A DNA stretch of 64,000 nt from Burkholderiaceae bacterium (GCA_021166725.1 JAJPES010000030.1:1-64000), one strand, 5' to 3'. Positions 55,103-64,000 are shown, counted from the stretch's first letter. The notes: generated from the letters alone by a model not told the origin. Numbers and translations are program-made.

Positions 55103-55807
55103 TCAGGCGGCGCCCAGGAATTCGCGCTGCAACGCGGTGTCATCCGACAGCTCGCCGGATTCGAGTTGGCGCGAGATACGGCCGACGTCCATCATGTAGG
55201 CGCGATCGGCCAAGGAAGCTGCGAAGTCGAGGTTCTGCTCGACCAACAGCACCGAGAGGTTCCTGGCACGCTTGAAGCGCAGCAGGATGTCGGAGATCTC
55301 GTCGAGAACGGACGGCTGGATCCCCTCCGACGGCTCGTCCAGCAGCAGCAGGCGCGGTTGAATGACGAGCGCGCGAGCCAGGGCAAGTTGCTGCTGCTGG
55401 CCGCCGCTGAGGCTTCCGCCTGCGTCGCCGAGCTTTCGCTGCAAGGCCGGGAACTCACGCAGCGTTTCGTCGAGCAGCGCAAGCGGTTGCCGCGTCGCGT
55501 ACAGACCCACAAGCATGTTCTCCCGTACCGTAAGCTGTGGGAAGATCCCGCGACCCTGCGGTACATAGCCGATGCCAGCCCGCGCGCGCTGGTGTGAGGC
55601 GACCACGGTAACGTCGCGCTGGTCGAACTGGAGACTTCCGCGCTGCACTGGCAGCGAACCGGCGAGCGTACGCATCAACGTCGTCTTGCCGACGCCGTTC
55701 GGTCCGAGCACGGCGACGATCTCACCCTCGTCGACCCGGAGATCGACCCCCTGCAGGATTGCGATCGATCCGTATCCCGACCAGAGGTTGTCAACGACGA
55801 GCGACAT
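55103..55807 (-). CDS. ABC ATPase (LivF/UrtE type) of the amide operon
   Basis: A 234-residue ATPase with Walker A GPNGVGKTTL, signature LSGGQQQQLALARAL and Walker B LLLLDEPSEGIQPSVL. GIQPS after Walker B is common in UrtE-type urea/amide transporters. Its start overlaps the end of the fused gene by 17 bases. Confidence 0.9.
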   Translation of the reverse strand: MSLVVDNLWSGYGSIAILQGVDLRVDEGEIVAVLGPNGVGKTTLMRTLAGSLPVQRGSLQFDQRDVTVVASHQRARAGIGYVPQGRGIFPQLTVRENMLVGLYATRQPLALLDETLREFPALQRKLGDAGGSLSGGQQQQLALARALVIQPRLLLLDEPSEGIQPSVLDEISDILLRFKRARNLSVLLVEQNLDFAASLADRAYMMDVGRISRQLESGELSDDTALQREFLGAA

Positions 55808-57695
55808 CGCGCCTCCCCAGGTAGATGCTGATTACTTCCGGATCCCTGCTGATCTCGTCGAATGATCCGACGCGAAACACCTTCCCGCGGTCGAGCATCG
55901 CAACCGGCGCATCCAGGGCGCGAATGAATCCCATGTCGTGCTCGACAACGACGACGGTGTGATCGACACCTAGTTGGCGGATGAGCTTCACGGTCTGCAC
56001 GCGCTCGTCCTGCGTCATTCCCGCCGCTGGTTCGTCGAGCAGGATGACCGAGGGGTTCTGCAGCAGGACCATGCAGATCTCCAGCCATTGCTGCTCGCCG
56101 TGCGACAGAGTGGAGACCGGTGCGTCGGCCTTGCGTGTGAGACCCATCGCGTCGAGTACTTGCGCAGCGTGGCGGGAGATTCCATGCGACGCACGGGAGC
56201 CGGCCGCAAGCGCAAGGTTCTCGCGCACGGTAAGGCCTTGGAAGACGCTCGGAACCTGCAGCTTGATGCCGAGGCCGCGCCGTGCGCGTTCGAAGGTCGG
56301 AAGCTCCGTGACAATCCGGCCGTCCAGCTCGACACGCCCCTCGCGAATATCGTGACGACCGGTGAGCACTCCGAAGAACGTGCTCTTGCCGGCTCCGTTC
56401 GGACCGATGATCGCGTGGATCCCGGGGCCGTCGAACGCGAGCGAAACACCTTCGAGGACGCGCAGACCTCCGAACTGTTTCTTCACGTCGAAGGCTGCGA
56501 GATGCCCGGCGCGCGCGCTCGCGCTTCGCGCGCACTCGGGATCCGCGGCGGAGGACTCCCTGAGCAGGGGCTCCGGCGCGTTGTCGACCCCTGAGCGGCC
56601 GGGTACGTAGCGGCGCAGCAGGCGTGCCACCCGGGAGATGCCGGGGGCGAGTCCGTTGGGGAAGACGAGCACCACCGCGACCAGCAACATGCCGAGAATC
56701 AGCGGTGTCTGCTGCTCCACGATGAGGTTCGCGGAGTCCGAGATCCACTGCACGATGACGACGCCCAGGAAGGCGCCAGCGAGCGTCCCACGGCCCCCGA
56801 CCATGACCCAGATGACGACCAGTGCAGCTTGATTGAGGCTGAAGACCACCGGATTGACGAACATCCCCCACGCCGCGAAGAGCGCGCCTCCAAGCCCCGC
56901 GATCGCACCGCCGAGCACGAAGACCGCGAGTTTGTATCGCCGTACGTCGTAGCCGAGAAGTTCCATGCGCGACTCGTTCTCGCGCAGTCCGCCCAGGATC
57001 TGGCCGAATCGACTCGAGACGAGCGCACGCGTCCCGATGTAGAGCAGCCCTGCAAGGCAGATGGCAAAGACGAGCAACGATTCGGTGCCCATCTCGGCGT
57101 TGTCCTCGGCGAAGGGAACGCCGAGTGCGATCGACGGGACCGACGGCATTCCGTTGAATCCACCCAGCAGCGCCTCTCCGATGCGGTACTCGGGACCCGC
57201 CGTGCTCTGCATGACGGTATAGAGAACGAGCGTAACGGCGAGCGTGACGATCGCCAGGTAAACGTCGCCCACCCTCCCGTAGAACATCACATAGCCGAGA
57301 ACGGCCGCGAACAGCGCCGCAACCAGAGCCGCTACGATCAACGCACTGCCGGTCTCGAAGGTGATCGGAAACCAGTTGATCGCGGCAACCGCGTAGGCAT
57401 AGGCCCCGATCCCGAACAGCGCGTTCTGGCCGAAGCTGAAAATGCCCGCCTTTCCCCAGACGAGGTCCAGGCTGAGCGCCACGATGCCGAAGGAAAGCCA
57501 CAGGGTCCACTTCAACTGCGCGCCTGACGACAACTGCGGGACGACGAGGATCGCCACGAGTACCAGCAGCGGCGGCCAGACCAGGCCGTTGCGCGAAGCG
57601 CGGCGCAGCCGAGCAACGATAGACCGGGCGGCAGTCGGCTCCGCGGAGCCGAGTGCGGCAAAGGTCGAGGCCTGCAGGTTCATGTCCGTCTTCAC
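55791..57695 (-). CDS. Fused ABC permease-ATPase (LivM-LivG)
   Basis: A 634-residue protein joining two subunits. Residues about 35-335 are a LivM-type permease (VWGKAGIFSFGQNALFGIGA, AIRENESRMELLGYDVRR form, NLIVEQQTPLILGMLLVAVV). Residues about 395-634 are a LivG-type ATPase: Walker A GPNGAGKSTF, signature LSHGEQQWLEICMVLL, Walker B VILLDEPAAGM and EHDMGFIRAL. Fusions of these two subunits are known in this superfamily but are the minority form. Second transporter gene of the operon after the LivH-type permease. Confidence 0.92.
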   Translation of the reverse strand: MKTDMNLQASTFAALGSAEPTAARSIVARLRRASRNGLVWPPLLVLVAILVVPQLSSGAQLKWTLWLSFGIVALSLDLVWGKAGIFSFGQNALFGIGAYAYAVAAINWFPITFETGSALIVAALVAALFAAVLGYVMFYGRVGDVYLAIVTLAVTLVLYTVMQSTAGPEYRIGEALLGGFNGMPSVPSIALGVPFAEDNAEMGTESLLVFAICLAGLLYIGTRALVSSRFGQILGGLRENESRMELLGYDVRRYKLAVFVLGGAIAGLGGALFAAWGMFVNPVVFSLNQAALVVIWVMVGGRGTLAGAFLGVVIVQWISDSANLIVEQQTPLILGMLLVAVVLVFPNGLAPGISRVARLLRRYVPGRSGVDNAPEPLLRESSAADPECARSASARAGHLAAFDVKKQFGGLRVLEGVSLAFDGPGIHAIIGPNGAGKSTFFGVLTGRHDIREGRVELDGRIVTELPTFERARRGLGIKLQVPSVFQGLTVRENLALAAGSRASHGISRHAAQVLDAMGLTRKADAPVSTLSHGEQQWLEICMVLLQNPSVILLDEPAAGMTQDERVQTVKLIRQLGVDHTVVVVEHDMGFIRALDAPVAMLDRGKVFRVGSFDEISRDPEVISIYLGRRDVARR

Positions 57696-57706
57696 CTTCG
57701 CCTCCT

Positions 57707-58576
57707 TCAGAACTGCCGCCGCAATGCCCCGGACAGGCCGTTGGGCAGGAAGCGGATCAAGACCATCGCCGTCAGGAACAGCGCCGTGATGCCCCAGAGC
57801 GTTGTGAACACCTGCGACACGATGTTCGCGATCGTCCCGAGCAGCGTCGAAGCGGCCACGGTACCGACGAGGAACGCGGGTCCTCCGGTGACGACTGTCA
57901 TGAATGCCTGCGCCACGTAGTTCTGCCCGAGGCTCGGGCTGACCGCGACGATCGGAGCGAGCAATCCGCCACTCGCTCCGGCCAGCGCACAGCCGAGCGC
58001 GAAGGTGGCGATGTTCACCCGTCGCGAGTAGACGCCGAGCGCACTCGCAATTTCGGCGTTCTGCGCCGTTGCGCGGGCGAGAAGGCCGTAGCGCGTGCGC
58101 TTGAAGATCAGATAAAGCAACCCGATCATCGCCACCGCGGCAACGGGCAGGAATATCGAGGAGTAGGTCGAGACGGAGAAGCCGCCGACCTTGAGGGAGC
58201 CCATCGGCGTGGCGATGCCCGGCGACGTCGTTCCGAAGATATCGACGGCGATCTGGAACAGGATGAGGCTCACCCCGAACGTGACCAGCAGCGTGTCGAT
58301 GAGCCGCCTTCCGTAAAGCGGCCGGATCAACAGCATTTCGACCACCACGCCGATCAGCGCGCTGACCGCAGGCGCCAGCAGGATCGCGAGCCAGATCGGA
58401 AACCCGACGCCCCGGACGAGCGTGATGACCGTGAACGCCCCGATCATCACGAACTCGCCGTGCGCCATGTTGACGATGCGCATGAGCCCGAAGATCACCG
58501 CCAGCCCGAGCGAGACGAGGATCAGTATGGCAACGCTGGTCAGGACCGAGAATGCGACGACGACGATGTCACTCAT
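57707..58576 (-). CDS. ABC permease (LivH/UrtB type) of the amide operon
   Basis: A 289-residue permease with the LivH signatures LVSLGLAVIFGLMRIVNMAH and GEFVMIGA, RATAQNAEIASALGVYSRRV, and GGLLAPIVAVSPSLG. It partners the permease half of the fused protein. It lies between the binding-protein gene (17 bp gap) and the fusion gene (11 bp gap). Confidence 0.92.
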   Translation of the reverse strand: MSDIVVVAFSVLTSVAILILVSLGLAVIFGLMRIVNMAHGEFVMIGAFTVITLVRGVGFPIWLAILLAPAVSALIGVVVEMLLIRPLYGRRLIDTLLVTFGVSLILFQIAVDIFGTTSPGIATPMGSLKVGGFSVSTYSSIFLPVAAVAMIGLLYLIFKRTRYGLLARATAQNAEIASALGVYSRRVNIATFALGCALAGASGGLLAPIVAVSPSLGQNYVAQAFMTVVTGGPAFLVGTVAASTLLGTIANIVSQVFTTLWGITALFLTAMVLIRFLPNGLSGALRRQF

Positions 58577-58593
58577 GATCCCCGCCCCCTATC

Positions 58594-59907
58594 TCAGAAC
58601 TTCGGCTGGATCATTCGGTGCGACTTCTTGTCCTTTCCGGTGAGATCGCAGCTTCCGGAGCCGACCACCTCACGGCTCGGCATCACCTGGCTCTCCTTCG
58701 CGAAGATCTCGTACTGCCGCTGGTCGTTGATCCGTGCGAGCTGCACGTCCTGCACATTGCGGTGCGAAGGCCCGTCAGTGAACACTTTTCCGCTGGGCCC
58801 AACGTACGGAATGCCCGACTCGAGCGCGGCGACGACCTTGTCGATATCGGTCGTGCCTGCCTTCTCCACCGCCGTCTTCCACTGGTGCCAGCCGTTCCAG
58901 ACCTGCGCGGGAGCGTCGGGAATCGGACCGGCGCCGGGAAAAGCCTTGCGGAATCCCTCGACGAAGGCCTTGTTCTCCGGCGTGTCGAGCGTCTCGAAGT
59001 AGGAGTACGCGACGACGATGCCTTTGGTTTCCTTCGGCGACAGAACCTCCTGCTCGTTGCCCAAACCGAAGGTGGGCGAGACGATCTGGATCGAGTCGTT
59101 CAGGCCGGCGGCAGCGAATTGGCGATAGAACGCGATGTGATTGTTGCCGACCAGGTTCGACATGACGACGGCCGGCCCGGCCGACTGGATCTTGCGGATC
59201 GTCGAGCCGAAATCGGAGACGTCCAGCGGAATGAACTCGATGCCGGCGATCTGGCCGCCCGCGTCTGCCACCAGCGACTTCGTCCACGCGGTAGCGACGT
59301 GGCCATACACGTAATCGGCTGCCGCGATGTAGAAGGTCTTGCCGACGTTCTTCACGGCCCAGTTGATCAGTGGCGACTCCTGCTGCAGGCAGTCGGTGCC
59401 CTGCATGAACGTGAACTTGTCGCACTCGCCCCCCTCGTCGATCGTCGGGAAGAAGAGCAACTTCCGTTGGCGGCTGAGGATCGGTCGCGATGCCTCGCGC
59501 GACGCGCCTGTGAAGCAACCGACGACCGCCGCAATCGAATCGTTGGCGCCGATCTCCTGCGAGTAGCGCGAGTACAACTCGATCTTCGACTGCGTGTCGT
59601 AGGTGTGCAGCTTCAGCTGCCTGCCCAGCACGCCTCCATTGCGGTTGATGCTGTCGACGGCGTATTTGGAAACGTTCATGCACTGGACGCCGTAGATGTT
59701 CAGATTCCCGGTCAGATCGAACATGCTCGCGACTTCGATCGGCTTGTCCTTTTGCGCGAACGCGCGCAACGGACCGCCCAGAAGCGTCCCGCCTGCGGCC
59801 AGCGTTCCGGCCTTGATCAGCTTTCGCCGATTTCGGTCGTGTCCGCCGTTGTCTGCGTGGGTTAGATGCCGCGTCCCGGTGCCCATTTCGCCTTTCGTCT
59901 CGCTCAT
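58594..59907 (-). CDS. ABC binding protein for an amide or urea-type compound
   Basis: A 437-residue periplasmic protein of the AmiC/FmdD/UrtA group. A Tat-like signal follows a long polar lead (RNRRKLIKAGTLAAGGTLLG). Family features are IEVASMFDLTGNLNIYGVQC, GCFTGASREASRPIL, GGECDKFTFMQGTD and AADYVYGHVATAWTKSLV. The neighbouring amidase supports a short amide as ligand. GGAGG stands 5 bases before ATG 59907. First gene of the leftward operon, divergent from the MocR-type regulator. Confidence 0.9.
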   Translation of the reverse strand: MSETKGEMGTGTRHLTHADNGGHDRNRRKLIKAGTLAAGGTLLGGPLRAFAQKDKPIEVASMFDLTGNLNIYGVQCMNVSKYAVDSINRNGGVLGRQLKLHTYDTQSKIELYSRYSQEIGANDSIAAVVGCFTGASREASRPILSRQRKLLFFPTIDEGGECDKFTFMQGTDCLQQESPLINWAVKNVGKTFYIAAADYVYGHVATAWTKSLVADAGGQIAGIEFIPLDVSDFGSTIRKIQSAGPAVVMSNLVGNNHIAFYRQFAAAGLNDSIQIVSPTFGLGNEQEVLSPKETKGIVVAYSYFETLDTPENKAFVEGFRKAFPGAGPIPDAPAQVWNGWHQWKTAVEKAGTTDIDKVVAALESGIPYVGPSGKVFTDGPSHRNVQDVQLARINDQRQYEIFAKESQVMPSREVVGSGSCDLTGKDKKSHRMIQPKF

Positions 59908-59988
59908 TCCATCCTCCAGATGAATAGCCCTGGGCTCTTCGGGAGCAGCGGTCCCGGTGGTTCACTTCACGGAACCGGACGCCTAGGG

Positions 59989-60162
59989 TTGTCCTACTTT
60001 GTCAAGAAACTTGTCACTGTGTCAATAACTATCGATGCTGCATCGCAAAAGAACGAACGACACCGTAGCCCATGAGAACAACCAGCTATGCGGGTATCGG
60101 GGCGACCTGCCGGCCGCCTTGTCACTAAAATTCATAAACTGTCCAATGACAAAGAGGGACAA
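59989..60162. promoter_or_regulatory. TTGTC-repeat clusters in the amide/MocR intergenic region
   Basis: TTGTCC at 59989, TTGTCA at 59999 and 60011, and GTGTCA at 60019 form a direct-repeat cluster spaced 8-12 bp apart. A second cluster has TTGTCA at 60119, TGTCC at 60140, and the inverted forms TGACAA (60147) and GGACAA (60157), ending 45 bp before the regulator start. MocR-type regulators usually bind direct repeats, so these are likely operator sites for both directions. Confidence 0.55.
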
Positions 60163-60207
60163 ATTGTTCACAATCGCCCGCTGGAACGGCATCCGGGAAC
60201 TCTTCCG

Positions 60208-61767
60208 ATGGAACAAGAATTGAACTTGACGATCGAGGACTCCGACGTTCCGCTGTACCTGCAGATCGCCGAAGCCGTGCAGGAACGCATCCGCAGCGGA
60301 GAGCTGGCCGAAGGGTTCCGCCTGCCTCCCGTTCGAACCCTGGCGAAACAGCTCGGCGTGAACCGGGGTTCGGTCGCCCTTGCGTACTCGCATCTGGGCA
60401 AGGCGGGGCTCGTTCGAGCCGGTTTGGGCAAGGGAACCTTCGTCCGCACGGACGGCGCGCCGGCACCGGTGTCTTCGGCCAGGAAGCGCGCGGATGATTT
60501 CTGGGAGCCCTTCATCGCCGAGATGAACGCTCGCGTAGGCATTCCGCGCCACGTCCTCCTCGACGGCGACCCGCATTTCCCTTGGGTGCCGGAGAACGGA
60601 AGCAGCTCGACCGCTTCGTCGCACCTGGCGATGGACCTGCCGCTGTCAGACCATCGACTCAGCTATCCGATCGTGAAGAGTGCGCTGCAAAGGCTCGCCG
60701 AAACCCTGCCCGCCGAGTCGCTCACCTACGGCCACCCGCAGGGGCTTTTCTCGTTGCGCTCGCAACTCGCCGAACGCGCGCGCCGCGAGGGGATGGACGT
60801 CGAGCCCGGCGAGATCCTCGTCTGCAACGGAACGCAACAGGCCTTGAGCCTCCTCTGCGCTGTGCTGCTGCAGCCCGGCGATACCGTGGCGATGGCGAAC
60901 CCCGGCTACCCGGGCGCGGCGCGCGTGTTCCGGATGTGCGGCGCAAAGATCATCGGCCTGCCGCTGGACCAGGGCGGTCTGAGGGTCGACCTGCTCGATG
61001 CGATCTTCCGCGAGCATCGACCCCGCTTCGTCTACGTCGTCCCGACCTTCCAGGTGCCGACGGGCACCACGCTCTCGATCGAACGCCGCGAGCGGTTGTA
61101 TCGTTGCGCGGAGCAACACGGTGTGCCGATCGTCGAGGACGAATACGCCAACCCCTTGTATTACGGTGATCGGCCTCCCCCGACAATCAAGTCGCTTGAC
61201 CACGCAGGCCTGGTCGTCTACGTGGGAACGTTCTCGAAGACGCTGGGAGCAAGCCTGCGGCTCGGCTGGGTCGCGTGCCAGAGGTCGCTACTCGCCCGCC
61301 TCGTCCAGGCCAAGGAAGCCCAGGACATCCATACGTCGCTGTTCATCCAGATGCTCGTCGATGGCCTGCTCGCCGACGGCACCTACGACAAGCACCTGGG
61401 TCTGCTGCGCGCGCACTACGGCGAGCGCTATCGGACACTGGTGCGCGAGTTGACCGCGGAGTTCGAGCCGTCCCGATTGCGCTTCTTGCCGTCGGGCGGG
61501 GCCTTCTCGATCTGGGTCACGTTGCCGCCGCGGCTCAGCGCGGAGCGCTGGCTGCACTTCGCGCGGATGAGGGGCGTTCATTTCCATCTCGGCACGTCCT
61601 ACTTCCTGGGCGACGAGGACGACAATCACGCGCAACTGTGCTTCAGCCATCTCGACCCGGAGGCGATCGAAACCGCCGTCGGCGCGCTCTCGGTCGCCTA
61701 CGAGGAAGCGCGAACGTCGATCGAGCGCGAAATGCAAGGCCGGGATCCGTTCCTGCCGTTCTCCTGA
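60208..61767 (+). CDS. MocR-type regulator (GntR wHTH plus aminotransferase domain)
   Basis: A 519-residue regulator. Residues about 13-85 are a GntR winged helix (PLYLQIAEAVQERIRSGELA, LGVNRGSVALAYSHLGKAGL). Residues about 150-510 are a fold-type I aminotransferase domain with GTQQALSLLCAVLLQPGDTV, EDEYANPLYYG and the PLP Lys in GTFSKTLGASLRLGW. Such proteins sense PLP or an amine/amino acid. It is divergent from the amide-uptake operon, which it probably controls. ATG 60208 gives a normal MocR N-terminus. Confidence 0.9.
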   Translation: MEQELNLTIEDSDVPLYLQIAEAVQERIRSGELAEGFRLPPVRTLAKQLGVNRGSVALAYSHLGKAGLVRAGLGKGTFVRTDGAPAPVSSARKRADDFWEPFIAEMNARVGIPRHVLLDGDPHFPWVPENGSSSTASSHLAMDLPLSDHRLSYPIVKSALQRLAETLPAESLTYGHPQGLFSLRSQLAERARREGMDVEPGEILVCNGTQQALSLLCAVLLQPGDTVAMANPGYPGAARVFRMCGAKIIGLPLDQGGLRVDLLDAIFREHRPRFVYVVPTFQVPTGTTLSIERRERLYRCAEQHGVPIVEDEYANPLYYGDRPPPTIKSLDHAGLVVYVGTFSKTLGASLRLGWVACQRSLLARLVQAKEAQDIHTSLFIQMLVDGLLADGTYDKHLGLLRAHYGERYRTLVRELTAEFEPSRLRFLPSGGAFSIWVTLPPRLSAERWLHFARMRGVHFHLGTSYFLGDEDDNHAQLCFSHLDPEAIETAVGALSVAYEEARTSIEREMQGRDPFLPFS

Positions 61768-61783
61768 AACGAGCCGGAAGAAC

Positions 61784-63085
61784 TCAGGTCGCGCCGGACT
61801 CCAGCGCCTGATCGACGTCCCACAGGATGTCGTCGATGTGCTCGAGCCCCACCGACATGCGCACCATGTCGGGCGGAACGCCTGCCGCGAGCTGCTGCGT
61901 TTCGTCGAGCTGGCGGTGCGTGGTCGATGCCGGATGGATGATCAGCGTGCGCGTGTCGCCGATGTTCGCCAGGTGGCTCATGAACTGCGCGGACTCGATG
62001 AAGCGCACGCCCGCCTGCAGGCCGCCCTTCACACCGAAGGCAAGCAGCCCCGACGCGCCGGGGCGGCCGTCGATCGAGCGCATCTGGCGACGCACGAGGT
62101 CGTGCTGCGGATGATCGGGCAGCCCCGGATACGACACCCAGCTCACCCGCGGGTGCGAGCGCAGGTGCTCGGCCACGCGCAGCGCGTTTGCGCAATGCCG
62201 CTCCATGCGCACCGGCAGCGTCTCGATGCCCTGCAGGATCTGCCACGCGCTGGTCGGCGCGAGCGAGGCGCCGAACACGCGCAATGATTCCATGCGCGCG
62301 CGCATCGTGAAGCCGAAGTCGCCGAAGGTCTCGTAGAACTTCACGCCGTGATAGCCGGGCGACGGCTCGGTCATGCCGGGGAACTTGCCGTTGTCCCACG
62401 GGAACCTGCCGCTCTCGACGACGACGCCGCCAAGCGTCGTTCCGTGTCCGCCGAGGTACTTCGTCGCGGCGTGCACGACGAGATCGGCACCGAACGCGAT
62501 CGGCGTGCACAGGAACGGACTCGGCACCGTGTTGTCGACGACGAGCGGAACACCGTGCGCGTGCGCGACGTCGGCGACGGCCGCGATGTCGAGCACCTGC
62601 AGGCTCGGGTTGCCCAACGTCTCGGCAAACACGGCGCGCGTGTTCGGTCGCATCGCCGCGGCGAAGGACTCGGGTCGTGTCGGATCGACGAAGCTCGTCT
62701 CGATGCCGAAGCGCCTCAGGTTCACCGCGAACATCGTCACCGTGCCGCCGTACAACGCACTCGCCGCGACCACGTGATCGCCCTGCTGCAGCATCGTCGT
62801 CAACGCGAGGGCCTCGGCTGCCATGCCGCTGGCGGCGGCCACCGCCGCACGTCCGCCTTCGAGCGCGGCGACGCGTTCCTCGAGGGCCGCGACCGTGGGG
62901 TTCGACAGCCGCGAGTAGACGTTGCCGAAGGTCTGCAGGTTGAACAGCGACGCCGCGTGGTCGGCGCTGTCGAAGACGTAGCTCGTCGTCTGGTAGATCG
63001 GCAGCGCGCGCGAACCAGTTTCGGCATCGGGGATCTGTCCGGCGTGGATCGCCAGTGTCTCGGGGTGGAAGCGTCGGTCGGCCAT
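61784..63085 (-). CDS. metY: O-acetylhomoserine sulfhydrylase (MetY-type)
   Basis: A 433-residue PLP enzyme of the Cys/Met metabolism family, making homocysteine from O-acetylhomoserine and sulfide. Features are RFHPETLAIHAGQIPDAETG, QTTSYVFDSADHAASLF, NVYSRLSNPTVAALEERVAA, the PLP Lys in HAATKYLGGHGTTLGG, and DTRTLIIHPASTTHRQL. Length fits MetY (about 430). ATG 63085. Convergent with the MocR-type gene. Confidence 0.92.
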   Translation of the reverse strand: MADRRFHPETLAIHAGQIPDAETGSRALPIYQTTSYVFDSADHAASLFNLQTFGNVYSRLSNPTVAALEERVAALEGGRAAVAAASGMAAEALALTTMLQQGDHVVAASALYGGTVTMFAVNLRRFGIETSFVDPTRPESFAAAMRPNTRAVFAETLGNPSLQVLDIAAVADVAHAHGVPLVVDNTVPSPFLCTPIAFGADLVVHAATKYLGGHGTTLGGVVVESGRFPWDNGKFPGMTEPSPGYHGVKFYETFGDFGFTMRARMESLRVFGASLAPTSAWQILQGIETLPVRMERHCANALRVAEHLRSHPRVSWVSYPGLPDHPQHDLVRRQMRSIDGRPGASGLLAFGVKGGLQAGVRFIESAQFMSHLANIGDTRTLIIHPASTTHRQLDETQQLAAGVPPDMVRMSVGLEHIDDILWDVDQALESGAT

Positions 63086-63110
63086 CGGATCGTTCCGTCT
63101 CGCAGCCCGT

Positions 63111-63572
63111 TCAGATCGGCCGGCGCGCCGAGATCACGCCGGTGTTCACGCCCGCCCAGTGCAGCCCGCCGAACAGCCGCGCATGCTCGATCTTCACGCA
63201 GCGGTTCATCACGGACTCGAGCCCGGCCGCGCGAGCTCGCGCATCGGCCTCGACGTTGCGCACGCCGAGTTGCTGCCACAGGCATTGGGCGCCGATCGCG
63301 ATCGCGTCGTCGGCCACGGGGCCGACGTCGTCGGTAGCGCGGAACACGTCGACCATGTCGACCGGATGCGGAATGTCGCGCAGCGACGCGTAACAGCGCT
63401 CGCCGAGCACCTCCTCGTATCGCGGATTGACCGGCACGATGCGGTAGCCGTGCTCCTGCATGTACTTCGCCGCGAAGAAGCTCGGCCGGTGCCATTGCGC
63501 CGACAGGCCGACGACGGCGATCGTCCGGCAGGTACCCAGGATGCGGCGCAGCGTAGCGATGTCGTCGGACAC
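63111..63572 (-). CDS. CoA-binding domain protein (YccU type)
   Basis: A 153-residue Rossmann protein with TIAVVGLSAQWHRPSFFAAK, YRIVPVNPRYEEVLGE and the conserved LWQQLGVRN and MNRCVKIEHARL. YccU-type proteins bind CoA and have no settled function. GTG start 63572; the longer frame upstream is not coding. It lies 25 bp before metY on the same strand, so the two may be co-transcribed. Confidence 0.9.
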   Translation of the reverse strand: MSDDIATLRRILGTCRTIAVVGLSAQWHRPSFFAAKYMQEHGYRIVPVNPRYEEVLGERCYASLRDIPHPVDMVDVFRATDDVGPVADDAIAIGAQCLWQQLGVRNVEADARARAAGLESVMNRCVKIEHARLFGGLHWAGVNTGVISARRPI

Positions 63573-63643
63573 GTCGGTTCCTCCGTACCCGAATCTAGCA
63601 CCGGCGGCACCGGCGCGTCGGCCGTCTGACACAATCCGCTCCC

Positions 63644-64000
63644 ATGCGCCGCCACTACGCGTTTCCGCTCGCGCCGCAGGTGGGCGTGAACCGATGGGAC
63701 CTGATCGCCGTCGCGCTGGCGATCGGGGCCATCGCGTTCGTCGCAGCCGCCGTGCAGCCGATGCGAACGCCGCTGGCGGTGCTCGAAGCGACGCCGGTGT
63801 CGCTCGATCCTGCGCACCTTGCGCGCTACGCGCTGCACACGACCTTCCGGATGTTCGCGGCGCTCGCGATTTCGCTGGTGTTCGCGCTCGCCGTCGGCAC
63901 GCTCGCCGCGCGCAGCGCACGCGCCCGTTCGATCCTGCTGCCATTGCTCGACGTCGGCCAGTCGGTACCGGTACTCGGCTACCTGTCGATCACGGTGGTC
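63644..64000 (+). CDS. ABC permease, N-terminal part (cut by window end)
   Basis: 119 residues of an inner-membrane ABC permease, beginning at ATG 63644. A first helix (LIAVALAIGAIAFVAAAVQP) is followed by a periplasmic stretch, and then by RYALHTTFRMFAALAISLVF, which is the usual start of the permease domain in nitrate/sulfonate/bicarbonate-type transporters. LLPLLDVGQSVPVLGYLS matches the same family. The gene runs off the right edge. Divergent from the CoA-binding gene. Confidence 0.85.
   Translation, partial: MRRHYAFPLAPQVGVNRWDLIAVALAIGAIAFVAAAVQPMRTPLAVLEATPVSLDPAHLARYALHTTFRMFAALAISLVFALAVGTLAARSARARSILLPLLDVGQSVPVLGYLSITVV

Overview
The window is high-GC DNA from what is probably a betaproteobacterium, most likely Burkholderiales. 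The main clue is the tmRNA at the left edge, whose tag reads ANDERFALAA. The gene content (DUF4148 protein, several Liv-type ABC transporters, MocR regulators) agrees. No rRNA gene, standard tRNA or CRISPR array was seen.

Region 1, about 317-34362, is a 34-kb genomic island inserted in the 3' end of ssrA. A 16-bp direct repeat (CGCCGGCTCCACCATC) marks both ends: 317-332 is the end of the working tmRNA and 34347-34362 is the distal copy. The distal copy is followed at once by a strong terminator that probably belonged to ssrA originally. A P4-type tyrosine integrase lies just inside the left end. G-rich repeats resembling arm-type sites lie inside both ends. No conjugation or relaxase genes are visible. 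The cargo is almost entirely metal resistance: (a) a truncated ppsA joined to a truncated quinone oxidoreductase; (b) a DUF4148 protein, a phospholipase D/cardiolipin synthase-like enzyme and small proteins; (c) a leftward copper-handling group with a multicopper oxidase, a 37-residue Cys-ended membrane peptide, a BNR-repeat protein, a Cys/His-rich exported protein and a Csp-like copper-storage protein; (d) a mercury module with merR divergent from merTPA; (e) a leftward six-gene efflux operon (cusC, a small protein, cusB, cusA, a small protein, an atypical P-type ATPase) divergent from cusR; (f) a rightward copper operon with copA, copB, a cupredoxin protein, a CPC-type P-ATPase and a cytochrome c interrupted by a stop; (g) a CusS-like sensor kinase behind the wreck of a second response regulator; (h) an MFS transporter and a truncated metal ABC permease. 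Three 7-4-7 inverted repeats (GATTACA-n4-TGTAATC type), plus one weaker copy, lie in front of the copper genes and probably bind CusR.

Region 2, about 34363-40400, is a graveyard. It holds remnants of IS66, glgA, nhaA (pieces in opposite orientations), IS5 and an internally deleted IS21-family element. An intact PRC-barrel protein and a Phd/YefM-RelE/ParE toxin-antitoxin pair survive inside it.

Region 3, about 40450-64000, looks like ordinary chromosome: a PepSY protein, a complete branched-chain amino acid ABC transporter (five genes), an M23 peptidase, an MFS transporter closely resembling the island copy, an unusual five-haem cytochrome, a diaminopimelate dehydrogenase-like enzyme, a thioredoxin-like protein, a CBS protein and a radical SAM/SPASM protein. 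Next comes a leftward amide-uptake operon (binding protein, permease, fused permease-ATPase, ATPase, amidase, MOSC protein) divergent from a MocR-type regulator, with clustered TTGTC hexamers between them. The window ends with an O-acetylhomoserine sulfhydrylase, a CoA-binding protein and the start of an ABC permease.
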